From contig VZRG01000201.1 of NCBI GenBank assembly GCA_013397435.1, positions 402,540 through 466,539 on the forward strand: a DNA stretch of 64,000 nucleotides, written 5' to 3'. A program made the translations under genes and the position numbers. This document shows, one piece after another, positions 43,201 through 50,890 of the stretch. Below the pieces are notes generated by a model that was not told the DNA's origin, did no database searches, and worked only from the letters and a program-made list of their open reading frames with translations. Source of the stretch: Erythrocercus mccallii. Taxonomy: Eukaryota > Chordata > Aves > Passeriformes > Dicruridae. Within the stretch, counting starts at the first letter, position 1. Each line of letters opens with the position of its first letter.

Positions 43201-46200
43201 CTAATAACTCTCCCCTAATGCCATAAAGGTGGCTTCACTATAAATATATTTGCTGATTTAGAAACGAGGTCTGTAATTAATTAAAACACTTTGGTAATAT
43301 TACATCCTCAAGCAATTCCTGGTGAAGTACATCTGCAGCAGCAAATGGATATTCATATCAGTAGATGAACAAATTTTCTCAGTGCATCAGACATAGCTTG
43401 TTATGAAGAGCCCTTTAACTCCAGTGTTCAGGATGTAAGCACCAAATTATTTGGATCCATCATGGCATAAAGTTAGTAAAGCAGTAACCATTTTCCACTC
43501 TGCAATCCACTATCTTCTATTTTAGCATCACATTGCTGGTAACTCAGCGAGTCTCAGGAAGTAGTTGACATTGTTGGCAACAGCTCTCTAAATCCAGTAC
43601 TGAGATTTTACGGTATAGAAACACTACAGCTTATTCCTGACCTAAAGGACTTTTCTGCCAAAATCCAAATCCATTTATAAAGTATTGTTGCCATAGAGCA
43701 TCTTGACTACAATTTGGAAAGTTTTCCTTGATCTCATTTGATAAAAATGTCCTCACTAATTTCTTATAAAATGTGAATTAGTGATCTGTTGGCTGTCAAA
43801 GAAAGTCCAAATAAAGTTATTAGAGACTTGTAAGGCAGAAACGTTCTGGTTGTTTCGACCTTCTGTTTTTGTCATATTCCTTAATTGTTAGAAGCTTATA
43901 TGTTATATGTGATGATTAAGGAGTTTTGTTGCTATATGTTTAGGTTGATAATACTGAAGAAATCACCTTTGAAGCTTTGAAGAAAGCCATTGGTAAGGTT
44001 TATTACAGTTGTGTTTGTGCAGCATAGTTCTTGATTACTATGGAATTGCTGAAGGAAAAGGAGAGGCCAGAATAACATAAAATACTACTTTTGTTTCTTT
44101 TCAGCTAGTAAATTTATTTAGAACTTCAGTTATTTATTTCTAAATCTCTGAAATTATATCTTGATAATGTTAGTGAATTCATTTTCTGAAGTTAATGGGA
44201 CTGAATGAAAAGGATCTGGAAAAGCCTGTCATCTATTACATTTGCAGTGCACACAAAGCTATAAATGTGAGATACTCAAGTTACACTGTGTGATTATGTA
44301 TGAAGTAACTTGAGTGTTTTTTATATATTAAGATTTTCAGGTCTTCAGTGCATTCAAAAAATAGGTTGTAAATTACACATTGTGGATTTTGAAGTACTAA
44401 GGTTTTTTTAAAGAATATTTTTCTGACAAGTGACCTGGCTATGAGAACTATCCAGAATTACCCAGATTCCTTATTTCATATTACTCTAAGTAATTGCTAA
44501 TTAATGCTTTGCAGTCTACCAAAATCCTGTTTGAAATATGGATTAAACATTGATGTTTAGAACAGTAGACACATTCTAAACATTAGTTTAATCTGACAGT
44601 ATTCCAAGTATGCCTAATCCCTGAGGTATAGGGTACCTGAGATAATTCATTAGATGCTGGAAAGTTCCAGCTGCTTGTAGGTTCAGTTAGCTTATGGAGG
44701 TTGAACTGGCTTTTCCCAAACTCTGCTAGAAAACTCTGGCCACCTGTCAGCATGATATTGGGAGATTCTTGTTCCCTCTTGAATCTGAACCTGTGTGCAG
44801 TTAAGTCACAAGTGCAGGCAATAAAGCAAAAAGTGAGCCTGGATGTTACTTATAATTAAAGACTTAGAAAAAAGGGGAAAAATGGGTCCTCAAACCATCT
44901 CTTAGAAATATTATCTGCATTTTGCTTTAGGAGCAATGCCAGATGACAGCTCACTTGAGAATGGTTGCATCACTTCAAGCACAATCCTTGTTCTCTTTTG
45001 CAGTGTGCATTTGGTATCTCTTGTACTTCATAGGCAAAGATTGCATTTGTCTTTATTTTCCTTTTCATTATTCTTTTAAGATAACAATGGACTTGAAGAG
45101 CAGGAAAAGGAAAAAAGGCGTCTTGTGATTGAAAAGTTCCAAAAAGCACCATTTGAAGAAATCGCAGCTCAGTGTGAAACCAAAGTGAGTTTCTGCGTAA
45201 TGTTAGCACTGAGGATATCAGTGTAGGCATTAGTGGGCATGTGCTGACTGAAGGTGATTTAAGTTGTTGTGTCACTGCTGCTGTTACTTCTTTAGGAGTT
45301 CAGTTCTTTGTTTTGTCTCCACTGCTATTAATTCTGGGACATTCCAGTAATTTGAAGTTTTTGTTTGTTCCTAGACTGTTTGGAAGGTAATGGGTAACTT
45401 GTACATCACCCTAATATTTTCCTTGCTATCTTTGAAATTCATATTCACAGTCCATTCCTAATTATCCATTCATTCTGGGATAACTGGAACAGCATTTATT
45501 CTACTATGTATTTTAAATAACTAAATGTATTTTAGATTTGTTAAACTCCTCTCTGCAACAGAAGAATTTGCTACATAATTCTTGGAACTCCAGGGCAGAC
45601 TCACTTCATCTCAAATGCATCTTTAATGCTCAGAATCCTTGCAGCAGTGAGAAAGGAAATTAAGAAATCTGGCAGTGTGAAACACACTCACCTGAGTATG
45701 GCCTGGCACACCCATTGTAGCTCAGTTCAATATCTAGGAATTAATAATTCAATTTTAATTTTTTTTTCCCCTAGGCAAACTTGCTTCACGATAGACTGGC
45801 ACAGATACTGGATCTCACCATCCGGTAAGGCTTTATGCAAGAAGAATATCATAACTGAAAAATTACTTATAAAGCAATTGTGGCTATTTTCAGATGGTTA
45901 TGTCATAGTGTTCTCAAACATATGTAATAGGGAGAAAATATTTGCCTTAATTGAATGCTGTGGTTTAACCCTAATAGGGTATGTAGCCACTGGCTTAACC
46001 CTCCTCAGCAGAATGAGGAAGAGAATTAGAAGGGTAAAAGTGAGAAAAACCAGATTGAGACAAGAACAATTTAATAGGTAAAGCAAAAGTCACACAACTA
46101 GCAAAGCAATATAAGAAATTCATTCACTTCCCATGGGCAGGCAGGTGTTCAGCCATCTCCAGCTAAGCAAGGCTCTTTGGGAATGCAAATGCCATCACGC

Positions 46201-47124
46201 TGAGTGTCCTTTTTCCTACTTCTTTCCTTAAAGCTATTGCTCCTAAGCATGACACTATATGCTGTGGGGTATCCCATGGGTCAGTTGGAGTCAGCTGTCC
46301 CATCTGTGTCCTCTCCCAACTTCCTGCCCACCTGCAGCCTGGCACAGCAGTATGAGGAGCAGAAAAGACCTTGGCTCTGTGTAAACTTTGCTCAGCAGTA
46401 ACAAAGACATCCCTGTGTTACCAACACTGTTTCCTGCACAAATCCAAAACACAGCCCTATACCAGCTTCTGTAAAAAAAATTGTCCAAGCCAAAACCAGC
46501 CACTGAAAAATAGTACTTTTCATCCCTTCAATTTTCTTACTACTTTGAATCTTCCTGCTAGTGGAGAATATCCAGAAACCATGTCTTTGTGTCTTACAGT
46601 ATCTCTCTATCTATCCGTAGTATTGCAAGATGCTGTTGTTTTCCCATTGCTGCATCTGGTTGAGAAAGTAACTAGATACTGAGCACCCCAAGTAGTACAT
46701 GGTGTTATTATAGAGAGTTGTGTACATCATTTATGCAGGATAAATAGTATTTATTAGCAGTAAGATGCATTTTGATAGTACTGTAACATCAGTGAAATTG
46801 ATGATATAGATGAGATTATAAAAATCCTCAGGGCATGATAATTTCATTAGGATTTCAGGACTAGGATAAAATGCTGTCAGTATTTTATTACTTTATGATA
46901 TGCTGTTGGTATATATATGGGGGGTAGTTTACTCTTGTTCTCACGTGTGTGTATAAAGTTATAAAAAAACAATTCATATAACTATAAATTCTGTATATTG
47001 GTTGTGCTTCTCACACAGTCCTCCGCCTAGCCCCTCAGGAACGGTGACCATTACTTCTGGACATGCTCATTACCATTCTGTTCCAGTCTATGAGATGAAG
47101 TTTCCAGATCTTTGTGTGTATTAA
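7152..47124 (+). CDS. EFR3A: EFR3A, 3' part of gene (19 coding exons, partial at 5' end)
   Basis: EFR3A is a palmitoylated peripheral plasma-membrane protein. It anchors the PI4KA-TTC7-FAM126 complex, which makes PI4P at the plasma membrane. Nineteen plus-strand exons with GT-AG introns splice in phase to about 697 codons, running from FVKFANIEEDTPSYHR to the C-terminal VYEMKFPDLCVY and TAA at 47122-47124. Residues diagnostic for EFR3A rather than its paralogue EFR3B include VRPVFAHLDHHRLWDP, GFFGSNLPDYQRSE and MLLRSLLMVTSGY. Vertebrate EFR3A is about 820 residues, so roughly 120 N-terminal residues, including the membrane-anchoring cysteines, lie upstream of the window. The HEAT/ARM-like helical body and the tail are complete. 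No frameshift or internal stop was seen. Some vertebrates carry tissue-specific splice forms, which cannot be judged here. Confidence 0.96.
8896..9045 (+). CDS. EFR3A: EFR3A exon (IRIAGIRGIQGVVRK)
   Basis: 150 nt between ttcctcag and AG|GTAGTT. It encodes IRIAGIRGIQGVVRK and WEPQHMDKIVPSLLFN, strongly conserved EFR3A segments. It enters with one base and leaves with two, in phase with both neighbours. Confidence 0.95.
9046..13492 (+). other. EFR3A: EFR3A intron, no recognised element
   Basis: About 4.4 kb of AT-rich intron. I recognise no repeat family, RNA gene or coding exon in it. A slightly GC-richer patch at about 12780-12945 has no identifiable content. Confidence 0.7.
13493..13630 (+). 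CDS. EFR3A: EFR3A exon (SRIGPPSSP / ENCFRELLGRA)
   Basis: It encodes SRIGPPSSPAAG, a short variable acidic linker, then LAENCFRELLGRATYGNMNN. The donor is GC|GTAAGT. The acceptor is a tandem TAGCAG. The upstream AG (start at 13493) keeps the Ser of the expected DSRIG. Use of the second AG (start at 13496) would drop that one Ser without changing frame. Confidence 0.94.
13631..18377 (+). other. EFR3A: EFR3A intron with simple repeats
   Basis: About 4.7 kb, AT-rich. It contains T/G-rich low-complexity sequence at about 16560-16612 and an AAAT-type microsatellite at 17521-17552. No LINE, LTR, RNA gene or exon was recognised. Confidence 0.7.
17521..17552. repeat. (TAAA)n microsatellite
   Basis: About eight TAAA units, with one imperfect unit, within an EFR3A intron. 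Confidence 0.9.
18378..18456 (+). CDS. EFR3A: EFR3A exon (HLDHHRLWDPNEFAV)
   Basis: 79 nt between tgcttgcag and CAG|GTAGGA. It encodes HLDHHRLWDPNEFAV and CFKIIMYSIQ. The sequence favours EFR3A over EFR3B, which differs at several of these positions. It starts by completing an Ala codon and ends in phase 0. Confidence 0.95.
18790..19055 (+). mobile_element. CR1 LINE 3' fragment
   Basis: Sense-strand CR1 3' end with 'ttggatattaggaagaaatt', 'ctgtggctgccccatccctg', 'aggccaggttggacagggct', 'gagcaacctggtctagtgga' and the tail 'atcctatgattctgtga'. It lies in the intron between the exons at 18378 and 19482. Confidence 0.93.
19482..19617 (+). CDS. EFR3A: EFR3A exon (AQYSHHVIQEILGHLD)
   Basis: 136 nt between ttaacag and ATAG|GTAAAT. 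It encodes AQYSHHVIQEILGHLD and RVRAGIIQVLLEAVAIAAKG. It starts in phase 0 and leaves one base (G) that makes Gly with the next exon. Confidence 0.96.
20773..20937 (+). CDS. EFR3A: EFR3A exon (PTVLEVFNTLLKHLR)
   Basis: 165 nt between gtttccag and ATTG|GTGAGT. It encodes PTVLEVFNTLLKHLRISV, then a Ser-rich variable stretch (RRSSAGSATLSTSSKES), then ERIVQNAIIQTIG. The variable serine-rich part lies where EFR3A orthologues also differ. Confidence 0.96.
21775..22290 (-). mobile_element. CR1 LINE fragment (antisense)
   Basis: Antisense CR1: 'ggagtaggaagggacacaca' and 'cattgagtccaactc' mark the 3' tail. They are followed by 'cctttcagtgaagaaccttt', 'ccatctgaacttcccctgct', and the ORF2 C-terminal region near 22085-22285 with 'gtgatgctgtgcttg' and 'agggcacacttgattcactc'. 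It lies in the intron after the exon ending at 20937. Confidence 0.9.
22291..22745. other. Unclassified GC-rich intronic block
   Basis: About 450 bp, markedly more GC-rich than the surrounding intron, directly abutting the 5' end of the antisense CR1. It has CTGCTG/TGTGCC-rich composition and a few open frames on both strands with no recognisable protein. It could be further unrecognised CR1 5' sequence, another repeat, or a nested insertion. No function is proposed. Confidence 0.4.
23172..23286 (+). CDS. EFR3A: EFR3A exon (FFGSNLPDYQRSE), weak GTTTGT donor
   Basis: 115 nt after tgttttag. It encodes FFGSNLPDYQRSEIMMFIM and SKVPVLGTTSKSLDPSNL. Only a donor after CTTGG (intron begins GTTTGTATA) keeps phase with the next exon's DLGTRRIQ. 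That donor lacks the usual A or G at +3 and A at +4. Confidence 0.93.
23287..25112 (+). other. EFR3A: EFR3A intron, no recognised element
   Basis: About 1.8 kb of AT-rich intron with the unusual GTTTGT start and a TTGTAG acceptor. I recognise nothing else in it. Confidence 0.7.
25113..25164 (+). CDS. EFR3A: EFR3A small exon (DLGTRRIQIMLLRSLLM)
   Basis: 52 nt between caattgtag and ATG|GTAAGC, encoding DLGTRRIQIMLLRSLLM. It is too short to stand out as an open frame. It was found by phase and by the conserved EFR3A sequence on both sides. Confidence 0.95.
25165..27904 (+). other. EFR3A: EFR3A intron containing a solo LTR
   Basis: About 2.7 kb, AT-rich apart from the LTR at 26601-27054 and its short GC-richer left flank (about 26520-26600). 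No other element was recognised. Confidence 0.75.
26601..27054 (+). mobile_element. Solo LTR of an avian endogenous retrovirus
   Basis: It begins TGTGGTTTAACCC and contains 'gagatgaagacagtttaata' and 'tgctgtgttaccagcactgg'. It ends in 'tcccagccaaaactagtata' and ACA. These are hallmarks of the abundant bird LTRs that start TGTGGTTTAACCCC and end near CCAAAACCAGCA, which I associate with TguLTR5-like families. An internal A-run interrupts it near 26800-26814. CAGT precedes (26597-26600) and follows (27055-27058) the element and may be a short target duplication. No internal viral genes are present. Confidence 0.8.
27905..28077 (+). CDS. EFR3A: EFR3A exon (VTSGYK / LDPLLSPSLMED)
   Basis: 173 nt between atgaacag and ATAAG|GTAGTG. 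It encodes VTSGYKATTISNALPAP, LDPLLSPSLMEDSELRQLV and IDRHDNRAKLRGI. Phase 0 in, two bases out. Confidence 0.96.
28533..28608 (+). CDS. EFR3A: EFR3A exon (IIPDVSDLKIKRDK)
   Basis: 76 nt between catttgtag and AAG|GTAATA. It encodes RIIPDVSDLKIKRDKISRQD and VSFMKK. It completes an Arg codon from the preceding exon and ends in phase 0. Confidence 0.96.
28609..31199 (+). other. EFR3A: EFR3A intron with a CR1 tail fragment
   Basis: About 2.6 kb, AT-rich. The only recognised element is a short CR1 3' end at 31085-31165, immediately before the next exon. Confidence 0.7.
31085..31165 (+). mobile_element. CR1 LINE 3'-terminal fragment (about 80 bp)
   Basis: Sense CR1 tail: 'ggccctgtttggagtagaga' + 'gttggactaaaagacc' + 'ctttctaacctaaattattc'. 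It is strongly 5'-truncated and ends about 35 bp upstream of the exon at 31200, so it overlaps the polypyrimidine/branch-point area. Confidence 0.85.
31200..31361 (+). CDS. EFR3A: EFR3A exon (LLYRHIYLGCKEEDNVQ)
   Basis: 162 nt, 54 whole codons, between cttttatag and CAG|GTACGA. It encodes HGQLLYRHIYLGCKEEDNVQ and IELANEEVVIDLIRLAIALQ, among the most conserved EFR3 segments. Confidence 0.97.
31712..31757. repeat. Short AT-rich tandem repeat (ATATTCTGTAT-like)
   Basis: Four imperfect copies of an ATTCTGTAT core lie within about 45 bp of intron. Probably a small local duplication. Confidence 0.7.
32595..32726 (+). CDS. EFR3A: EFR3A exon (VAIINEDNLPMFNRCG)
   Basis: 132 nt, 44 whole codons, between tatttcag and AAG|GTAACA. 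It encodes DVAIINEDNLPMFNRCG and IAVPAFCQHISK. Phase 0 on both sides, so skipping it would keep frame. Confidence 0.97.
33205..33272 (+). CDS. EFR3A: EFR3A exon (VIETRSVEAAYFLPE)
   Basis: 68 nt between ttttttcag and GA|GTAAGT. It encodes VIETRSVEAAYFLPETIFKD and KC. Two bases carry over and give Asp with the next exon, a position that is Met in the mammalian protein as I remember it. Confidence 0.95.
33530..34125 (-). mobile_element. CR1 LINE fragment (antisense)
   Basis: Antisense CR1 starting at the tail 'tgaatcacagaatgggtgag', then 'ggtcatctagtccaagatcc', 'ggataacctgcgccag'-like sequence, 'cttcctgatgttcaaacaga', 'tctgtcacaaagcagcactg', and ending in the ORF2 C-terminal part with 'gccacaagggcacactgctg'. 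About 600 bp, 5'-truncated, in the intron between the exons at 33205 and 34456. Confidence 0.94.
34456..34583 (+). CDS. EFR3A: EFR3A exon (LPKSLEKDEKDLFFLTNK)
   Basis: 128 nt between tttgacag and ACAG|GTAAGT. It encodes LPKSLEKDEKDLFFLTNKI, GGSGYNVERLSVPYVPQVT. A second GTAACA nine bases upstream (after CCCCAG) would break the reading frame and is not preferred. Confidence 0.96.
36140..36620. promoter_or_regulatory. Intronic CpG-rich segment with promoter-like parts
   Basis: About 480 bp with dense CpG in an otherwise CpG-poor window. It contains a TATA-like TTTATAG (36308), a strong Kozak context GCCGCCATGG (ATG at 36410) and a splice-donor-like ACG|GTAAGG at 36594. This arrangement could start an alternative transcript, or could simply be the U3/R part of an old LTR. 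The open frame from 36410 has low-complexity Pro/Gly/Ala composition and no known homologue. Confidence 0.4.
36712..36726 (+). promoter_or_regulatory. Candidate CTCF-like core motif
   Basis: TCACCAGATGGCAGT closely resembles the CTCF core consensus (CCASYAGRKGGCR). It lies at the right side of the CpG-rich LTR-like block. This is a single motif match made by eye, so binding is unproven. Confidence 0.3.
38755..38870 (-). mobile_element. CR1 LINE internal fragment (antisense)
   Basis: Antisense CR1 phrases: 'gggcaacctgggccagtgcc', 'tcaccaccctcatgagaaag', 'cctaatatctaatttaaatc', 'taccctcttttggtttaaag', 'ccattgtcccttgtc'. Both ends are missing. The GC-richer 38880-39005 next to it may be related but was not recognised. 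Confidence 0.85.
40649..40737 (+). CDS. EFR3A: EFR3A exon (DEDRLSRRKSIVDTVSIQ)
   Basis: 89 nt between ttgtgctag and AAG|GTATGA. It encodes EDRLSRRKSIVDTVSIQ and VDILSSTGTDDK. The RRKS motif is a plausible basophilic-kinase site (inference). Phase 0 out. Confidence 0.96.
40738..43943 (+). other. EFR3A: EFR3A intron, no recognised element
   Basis: About 3.2 kb of AT-rich intron. No repeat, RNA gene or extra exon was recognised. Confidence 0.7.
43944..43992 (+). CDS. EFR3A: EFR3A microexon-sized exon (NTEEITFEALKKAI)
   Basis: 49 nt between tgtttag and ATTG|GTAAGG, encoding VDNTEEITFEALKKAI. It was found by phase with both neighbours and by the conserved EEITFEALKKAI segment. Confidence 0.95.
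45081..45184 (+). CDS. EFR3A: EFR3A exon (EKRRLVIEKFQKAPFEE)
   Basis: 104 nt between cttttaag and AAA|GTGAGT. It encodes GLEEQEKEKRRLVIEKFQ and KAPFEEIAAQCETK, a highly charged, conserved C-terminal helix region. Confidence 0.96.
45775..45824 (+). CDS. EFR3A: EFR3A small exon (ANLLHDRLAQILDLTI)
   Basis: 50 nt between tcccctag and CG|GTAAGG, encoding ANLLHDRLAQILDLTI plus two bases of Arg. A larger open frame running through it (45626-46081) is coincidental and continues into a retroviral LTR. Confidence 0.95.
45959..46502 (+). mobile_element. Solo LTR of an avian endogenous retrovirus
   Basis: It begins TGTGGTTTAACCCTAATA and contains 'agattgagacaagaacaatt', 'cccatgggcaggcaggtgtt', 'cagccatctccagctaagca', 'gggtatcccatgggtcagtt' and 'tctgtgtaaactttgctcag'. 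It ends in 'ccaagccaaaaccagcca'. These match the common neoavian LTR that I associate with TguLTR5-like families. No viral genes are inside. It lies in the last EFR3A intron in the same orientation as the gene. No clear target duplication was seen. Confidence 0.88.
47019..47124 (+). CDS. EFR3A: EFR3A terminal coding exon (VYEMKFPDLCVY stop)
   Basis: Acceptor tctcacacag. It encodes PPPSPSGTVTITSG, a His/Tyr-rich variable stretch, then SVPVYEMKFPDLCVY and TAA. The invariant EFR3 C-terminal tail shows that the gene ends here. EFR3 C-terminal regions contact the TTC7/Ypp1 partner of the PI4K complex (family knowledge). Confidence 0.97.
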
Positions 47125-50035
47125 GTGTCTTCTGAAGTCTGCTGGACATTATTTAGAGTAGCATACAATAGAAAGAACAAGATGAGTTTTCAAATTTTAT
47201 TGTTTATTGTATCTAACTTTAATATAATGATGGACATGAGCCAAATACAGATTACTTTAGCCAAATTCATGAAACTGTCTTGGATTGTTTTATTCTGTAA
47301 TATATCTTGAGTTAGGTTTTTCACAGACCATGTTTCTTCATTTTCATATTTGAGTACATGTGAAAGTCAAATTTAAAATTTGTCTTGCCACATAAGTAAA
47401 TTTCAGTTACTCTTGGAATTTGTATTGCTTCAAATTCCTTTAATTTGAAATATTGTAACTGAAAAACCTATTGAAGCCTTTTTTTGTTTGGTTTGTTTTT
47501 TGGGGTTTTTTTTGGTTGGTTTGTTGGATGGTTGATTTTTTGGTTTTTTGTATTTATTTTTTTTTTTTACTCCTCTCCACCTCAATTCTGTGTTGAACTA
47601 GAATGCTTTTGGCTTGCTTCATCTCATTCAATGTAACCAGTGGAGCACTACCTGAGCTCCCTCTTGTTCATGCTGTCATAGCTACTCAACTTGTTTGGTT
47701 TGGAATAGATGGAAAAAACCAATACCTTACATGTGTTCAAATACAGTGAATGAATTAATGGACACTTGTTAAGTATATTTTGATGCATCACATAACATGC
47801 TTTTTAGCTAGATACATCCAGTATATGTCCTGTGTTTCTTGCTAAAAGTTTAATCTTAAGCTTTGCATAAGAGAGGAGAAATCTCCTCTTGAAGCACGGA
47901 ATTGTGCAATATATTTCATGTCTTAAGATGTATGGTTTACAGACTGTACTTTTGAAAACACTGTAGTATTTTACTGTCTGCTTTACTATAAATACAGGAG
48001 AGATATATTTAGTATAGTAGAAAATAAACTGAGGGCATTTTGAATCATGAATACTGAAACTATATTCTATGAGACATTTCTCTGTAGTTTATAACAGCTT
48101 TTTAGTGATATTTTAGAAATTGAAAGAAAACTCAAACCATTTAAAGATCAAGAATTTATTACATATATTTTCAAGCAAAAGCATTTTTAGAGATGCATCT
48201 CTGTGTTTGTTTTTGTTTCATTTCTCAAACCTTTAAGGTAACTTTCATAGGTTTATGTATCTGAGCATATACTATTCAAATGTAAATAAAATAAAACTGG
48301 TAGAGTAAATCATGGACATTTGATGATAATTGTCAAAGCTGTCTTTATGGCTCACTAAATCATGCTGGCAAAAAAAGAAAAACAGCATTCATTGATGCCA
48401 TGAATAGTAAGTTTGAAGTCCCTTAATCTGTCTGAATCTGACTGGGGCACTGCAAACAAGAATGAATGCTCTCAAATATCTATAATAAATGTAGACATTT
48501 AATTGAGTGTTCTGGATGAACAGTGAACATGAACAAAGTAATCCAACTTCAGTTGCTGCCTTGAGCAGGAGCTTGGTTTCATGACTTCCAGAAGTCCCAA
48601 CCTAAATTAATCTTTGATGGCATAACTCAAGATCTGAAGGATTATTAGCCCTGGTAATTTGCTGAGTATTGGGAGCATTTGCAAACCCACTGTAAAAAGA
48701 ATTTTAAGTTTTTTGAACTGTGGAACAGTATTCAATTGGACTACATTTAAAAGCCTGATGTGGCATGACATCAGAGAAGTATCAGCTACTTAAACCTATG
48801 AGATGACATGCTGAGACTTTCAGAAGGCATTCACAAAGCTCAAAAGGTAATTGAGACCTTCTTTTCAGTTTAACAGTGCAATCACAGCTGTTAGTGGATG
48901 ACGAAACAGCCCCTTATCTACAGCATTCCGTTGTGATTTTTACTGCTGCAGCGTATCAGCCTGATCAGACCACAGTCTACACATAAATAGGACTCTAGCT
49001 TTTAGTTTTCACTTTTTTTTTTTTTTTAAGGTAAGACTAATAGTTTTTTGGCCTGTATAAAGAGTGTAATTTTTATAAAAGTAAATCCAACCTAGGGATA
49101 CAATGCAAAACACCTACCCACTCCGTCATTTTTTTAAGAATATCACTCGGCACTTTTGTACAAAAAGAAGGAGTCTAAGTAATGAAGAATGTACTTCTGT
49201 TTGCACTTGTGCAGTATGGAGACTGTGCTGTAAATACAGGATTGTTTCTGTGATTGAATTCTGTTGCATGAATGCTGCATGTGAAAAAAATAGATTCAGC
49301 ATTTTCTGTTCTGTTAATGAAGTATTTTTCCTTTATGGTGATGGTAGGTTTCCATGTTTCAAATGTTCAGTTTGGGAAATGCAGGTGTTGTGCAGGTGTA
49401 GTGCAGGGAGTGAAGAGCTTGTAACACTCTTGTGTGTTCACATGACATTTAGTTTCTTCCTTTATGGAAATTCAGGGACTCTGTAAGTTAATTGCTTCAC
49501 TCTGGCCTTTCTAGACACATGGGAGATGGGAGTGACTGTAAAATGTATTGGTTTTGTAGTTATTGTTATATGAGCCAATGAATGAAACCAAAAGAATTAA
49601 GAATGCTGTTTGTTGTACAGTACAAAGCTGCTTTGTTTCACTTATAAAGAGTTACGTTCTTCAGACAAGCTGCAGAATTTATAAGCTCCTTATGCAAACT
49701 GGCCCTGTGTTATCTGCAACACACTGAGCACTGTCTTAATGGTTGTAATTGGTACCCAGTTTAAATGTATTCCAGCTGTTGCTTGGGGTTCTCTTTCCTG
49801 TTATGTCATCTTGGAAAAAATATAGCTTTTGGTAGTGAGTCACTTTAAGATAAACTAAATTCATGCTAATTTTACAAGGTAGAAATAGCCTGTTGTCCAA
49901 AATCAGAGTAGGGCTAATTTGTCTGTTGTTCCAATGGTCATATATTCTGTACTGTACGTAATGAACCAGTTTCAATAAATGTAAGAACACACTGTGCAAT
50001 CTATATTTAAGCAATAAAATAAACCAAAATTTAAA
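47125..50035 (+). other. EFR3A: Probable EFR3A 3' untranslated region
   Basis: About 2.9 kb of AT-rich non-coding DNA after the stop codon, with no repeat insertion and no splice need. It contains T/G-rich low complexity at about 47480-47570. A possible early poly(A) signal cluster lies at about 48285-48296, and a strong downstream cluster at 49974-50023. Transcript length is inferred from the signals, not observed. Confidence 0.6.
49974..50023 (+). terminator. EFR3A: Clustered AATAAA polyadenylation signals
   Basis: AATAAA occurs at 49974-49979, 50013-50018 and, overlapping, 50018-50023. T-rich sequence follows at about 50040-50075. This is the most likely end of the EFR3A transcript. Confidence 0.55.
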
Positions 50036-50204
50036 AATTCATCTTTTTAAGGTGTCTGTTAATTTTTGTTGTTCACAATTTATATGTCAATTACTAATTT
50101 TTTAGCATTTGAAATAACCCTCAGTTTACACACCTTTTTTTTTTTTCCTGATATTACAGCATTGCATCGTTATTCAACTACTGTATTTATTTACTATTAA
50201 ACCT

Positions 50205-50890
50205 GGACAGGCTTGAGAGATGGGGCTGTGAGAATCTCATGAGGTTCAAGAAGGCCAAGTGCAAGGTCCTGCACCTGAGGTCAGGGCAATCCCAAACACA
50301 AACACAGACTGATATAAAAATGGATTAGGAGCAGCCCTGGGGAGGACTTTGAGGGTGTTGGTGGGTGAGAAGCTCGACATGTCCCAGCAATGTGCTCTGG
50401 CAGCCCAGAAACCAAACATGTCCTGGGCTGCACCCAATGCCCCTCTACTCTCCCCTTGTGAGACCCCACCTGAGGTCCTGCATCCAGCTCTGGAGCCTCC
50501 AAAACAAGAAAGATGTTGACTTGTCCAGAGGAGGCTACAAAGCTGATCAAGGGGCTGGAGCATCTCTGCTGTGGAGACAGACTGAGTTGGGAACATCCTG
50601 GATTTTCCCTGGCTCTAGGGAGACTTGTAGTATCTAAAGGGGATTCAGGAGAGCTGAAGAGGGACTTTGGGCAAGGGCATGCAGTGATAAGATAAGGAGG
50701 AATGGCTTCAAACTGAACGAGTAGGTTTATGTTAGATATTAGGAAGAAGTTCTTTCCTGTGAGGGTGATGAAGTGTTGGAACAGGCTGCCCAGAGAAGCT
50801 GTGGATTCCCCATCCCTGGAAGTGTTTATGGCCAGGTTGGAAGGTTGAGCAAACTGGTCTAATGACAGGTGTCCCTGCCCATGTGACAGG
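50205..50890 (+). mobile_element. CR1 LINE ORF2 C-terminal and 3' fragment
   Basis: Sense CR1 with 'ggccaagtgcaaggtcctgc', 'gacatgtcccagcaatgtgc', 'cctcccctt'-like 'actctccccttgtgagaccc', 'tgcatccagctctggagcct' and 'ggaacaggctgcccagagaa'. It breaks off at 'ggtgtccctgcccatgtgac', before the usual tail. Frameshifts and stops make the reverse-transcriptase frame non-functional. Confidence 0.94.

Noticed and set aside
45626..46081. 151-codon plus-strand open frame
   Set aside because: It runs from intron through the 50-nt EFR3A exon at 45775 and into a retroviral LTR. Only the exon part is real coding sequence.
47876..47900. Small inverted repeat around 'gaggagaaatctcctc'
   Set aside because: Stem of only about 7 bp, common by chance in this much sequence.
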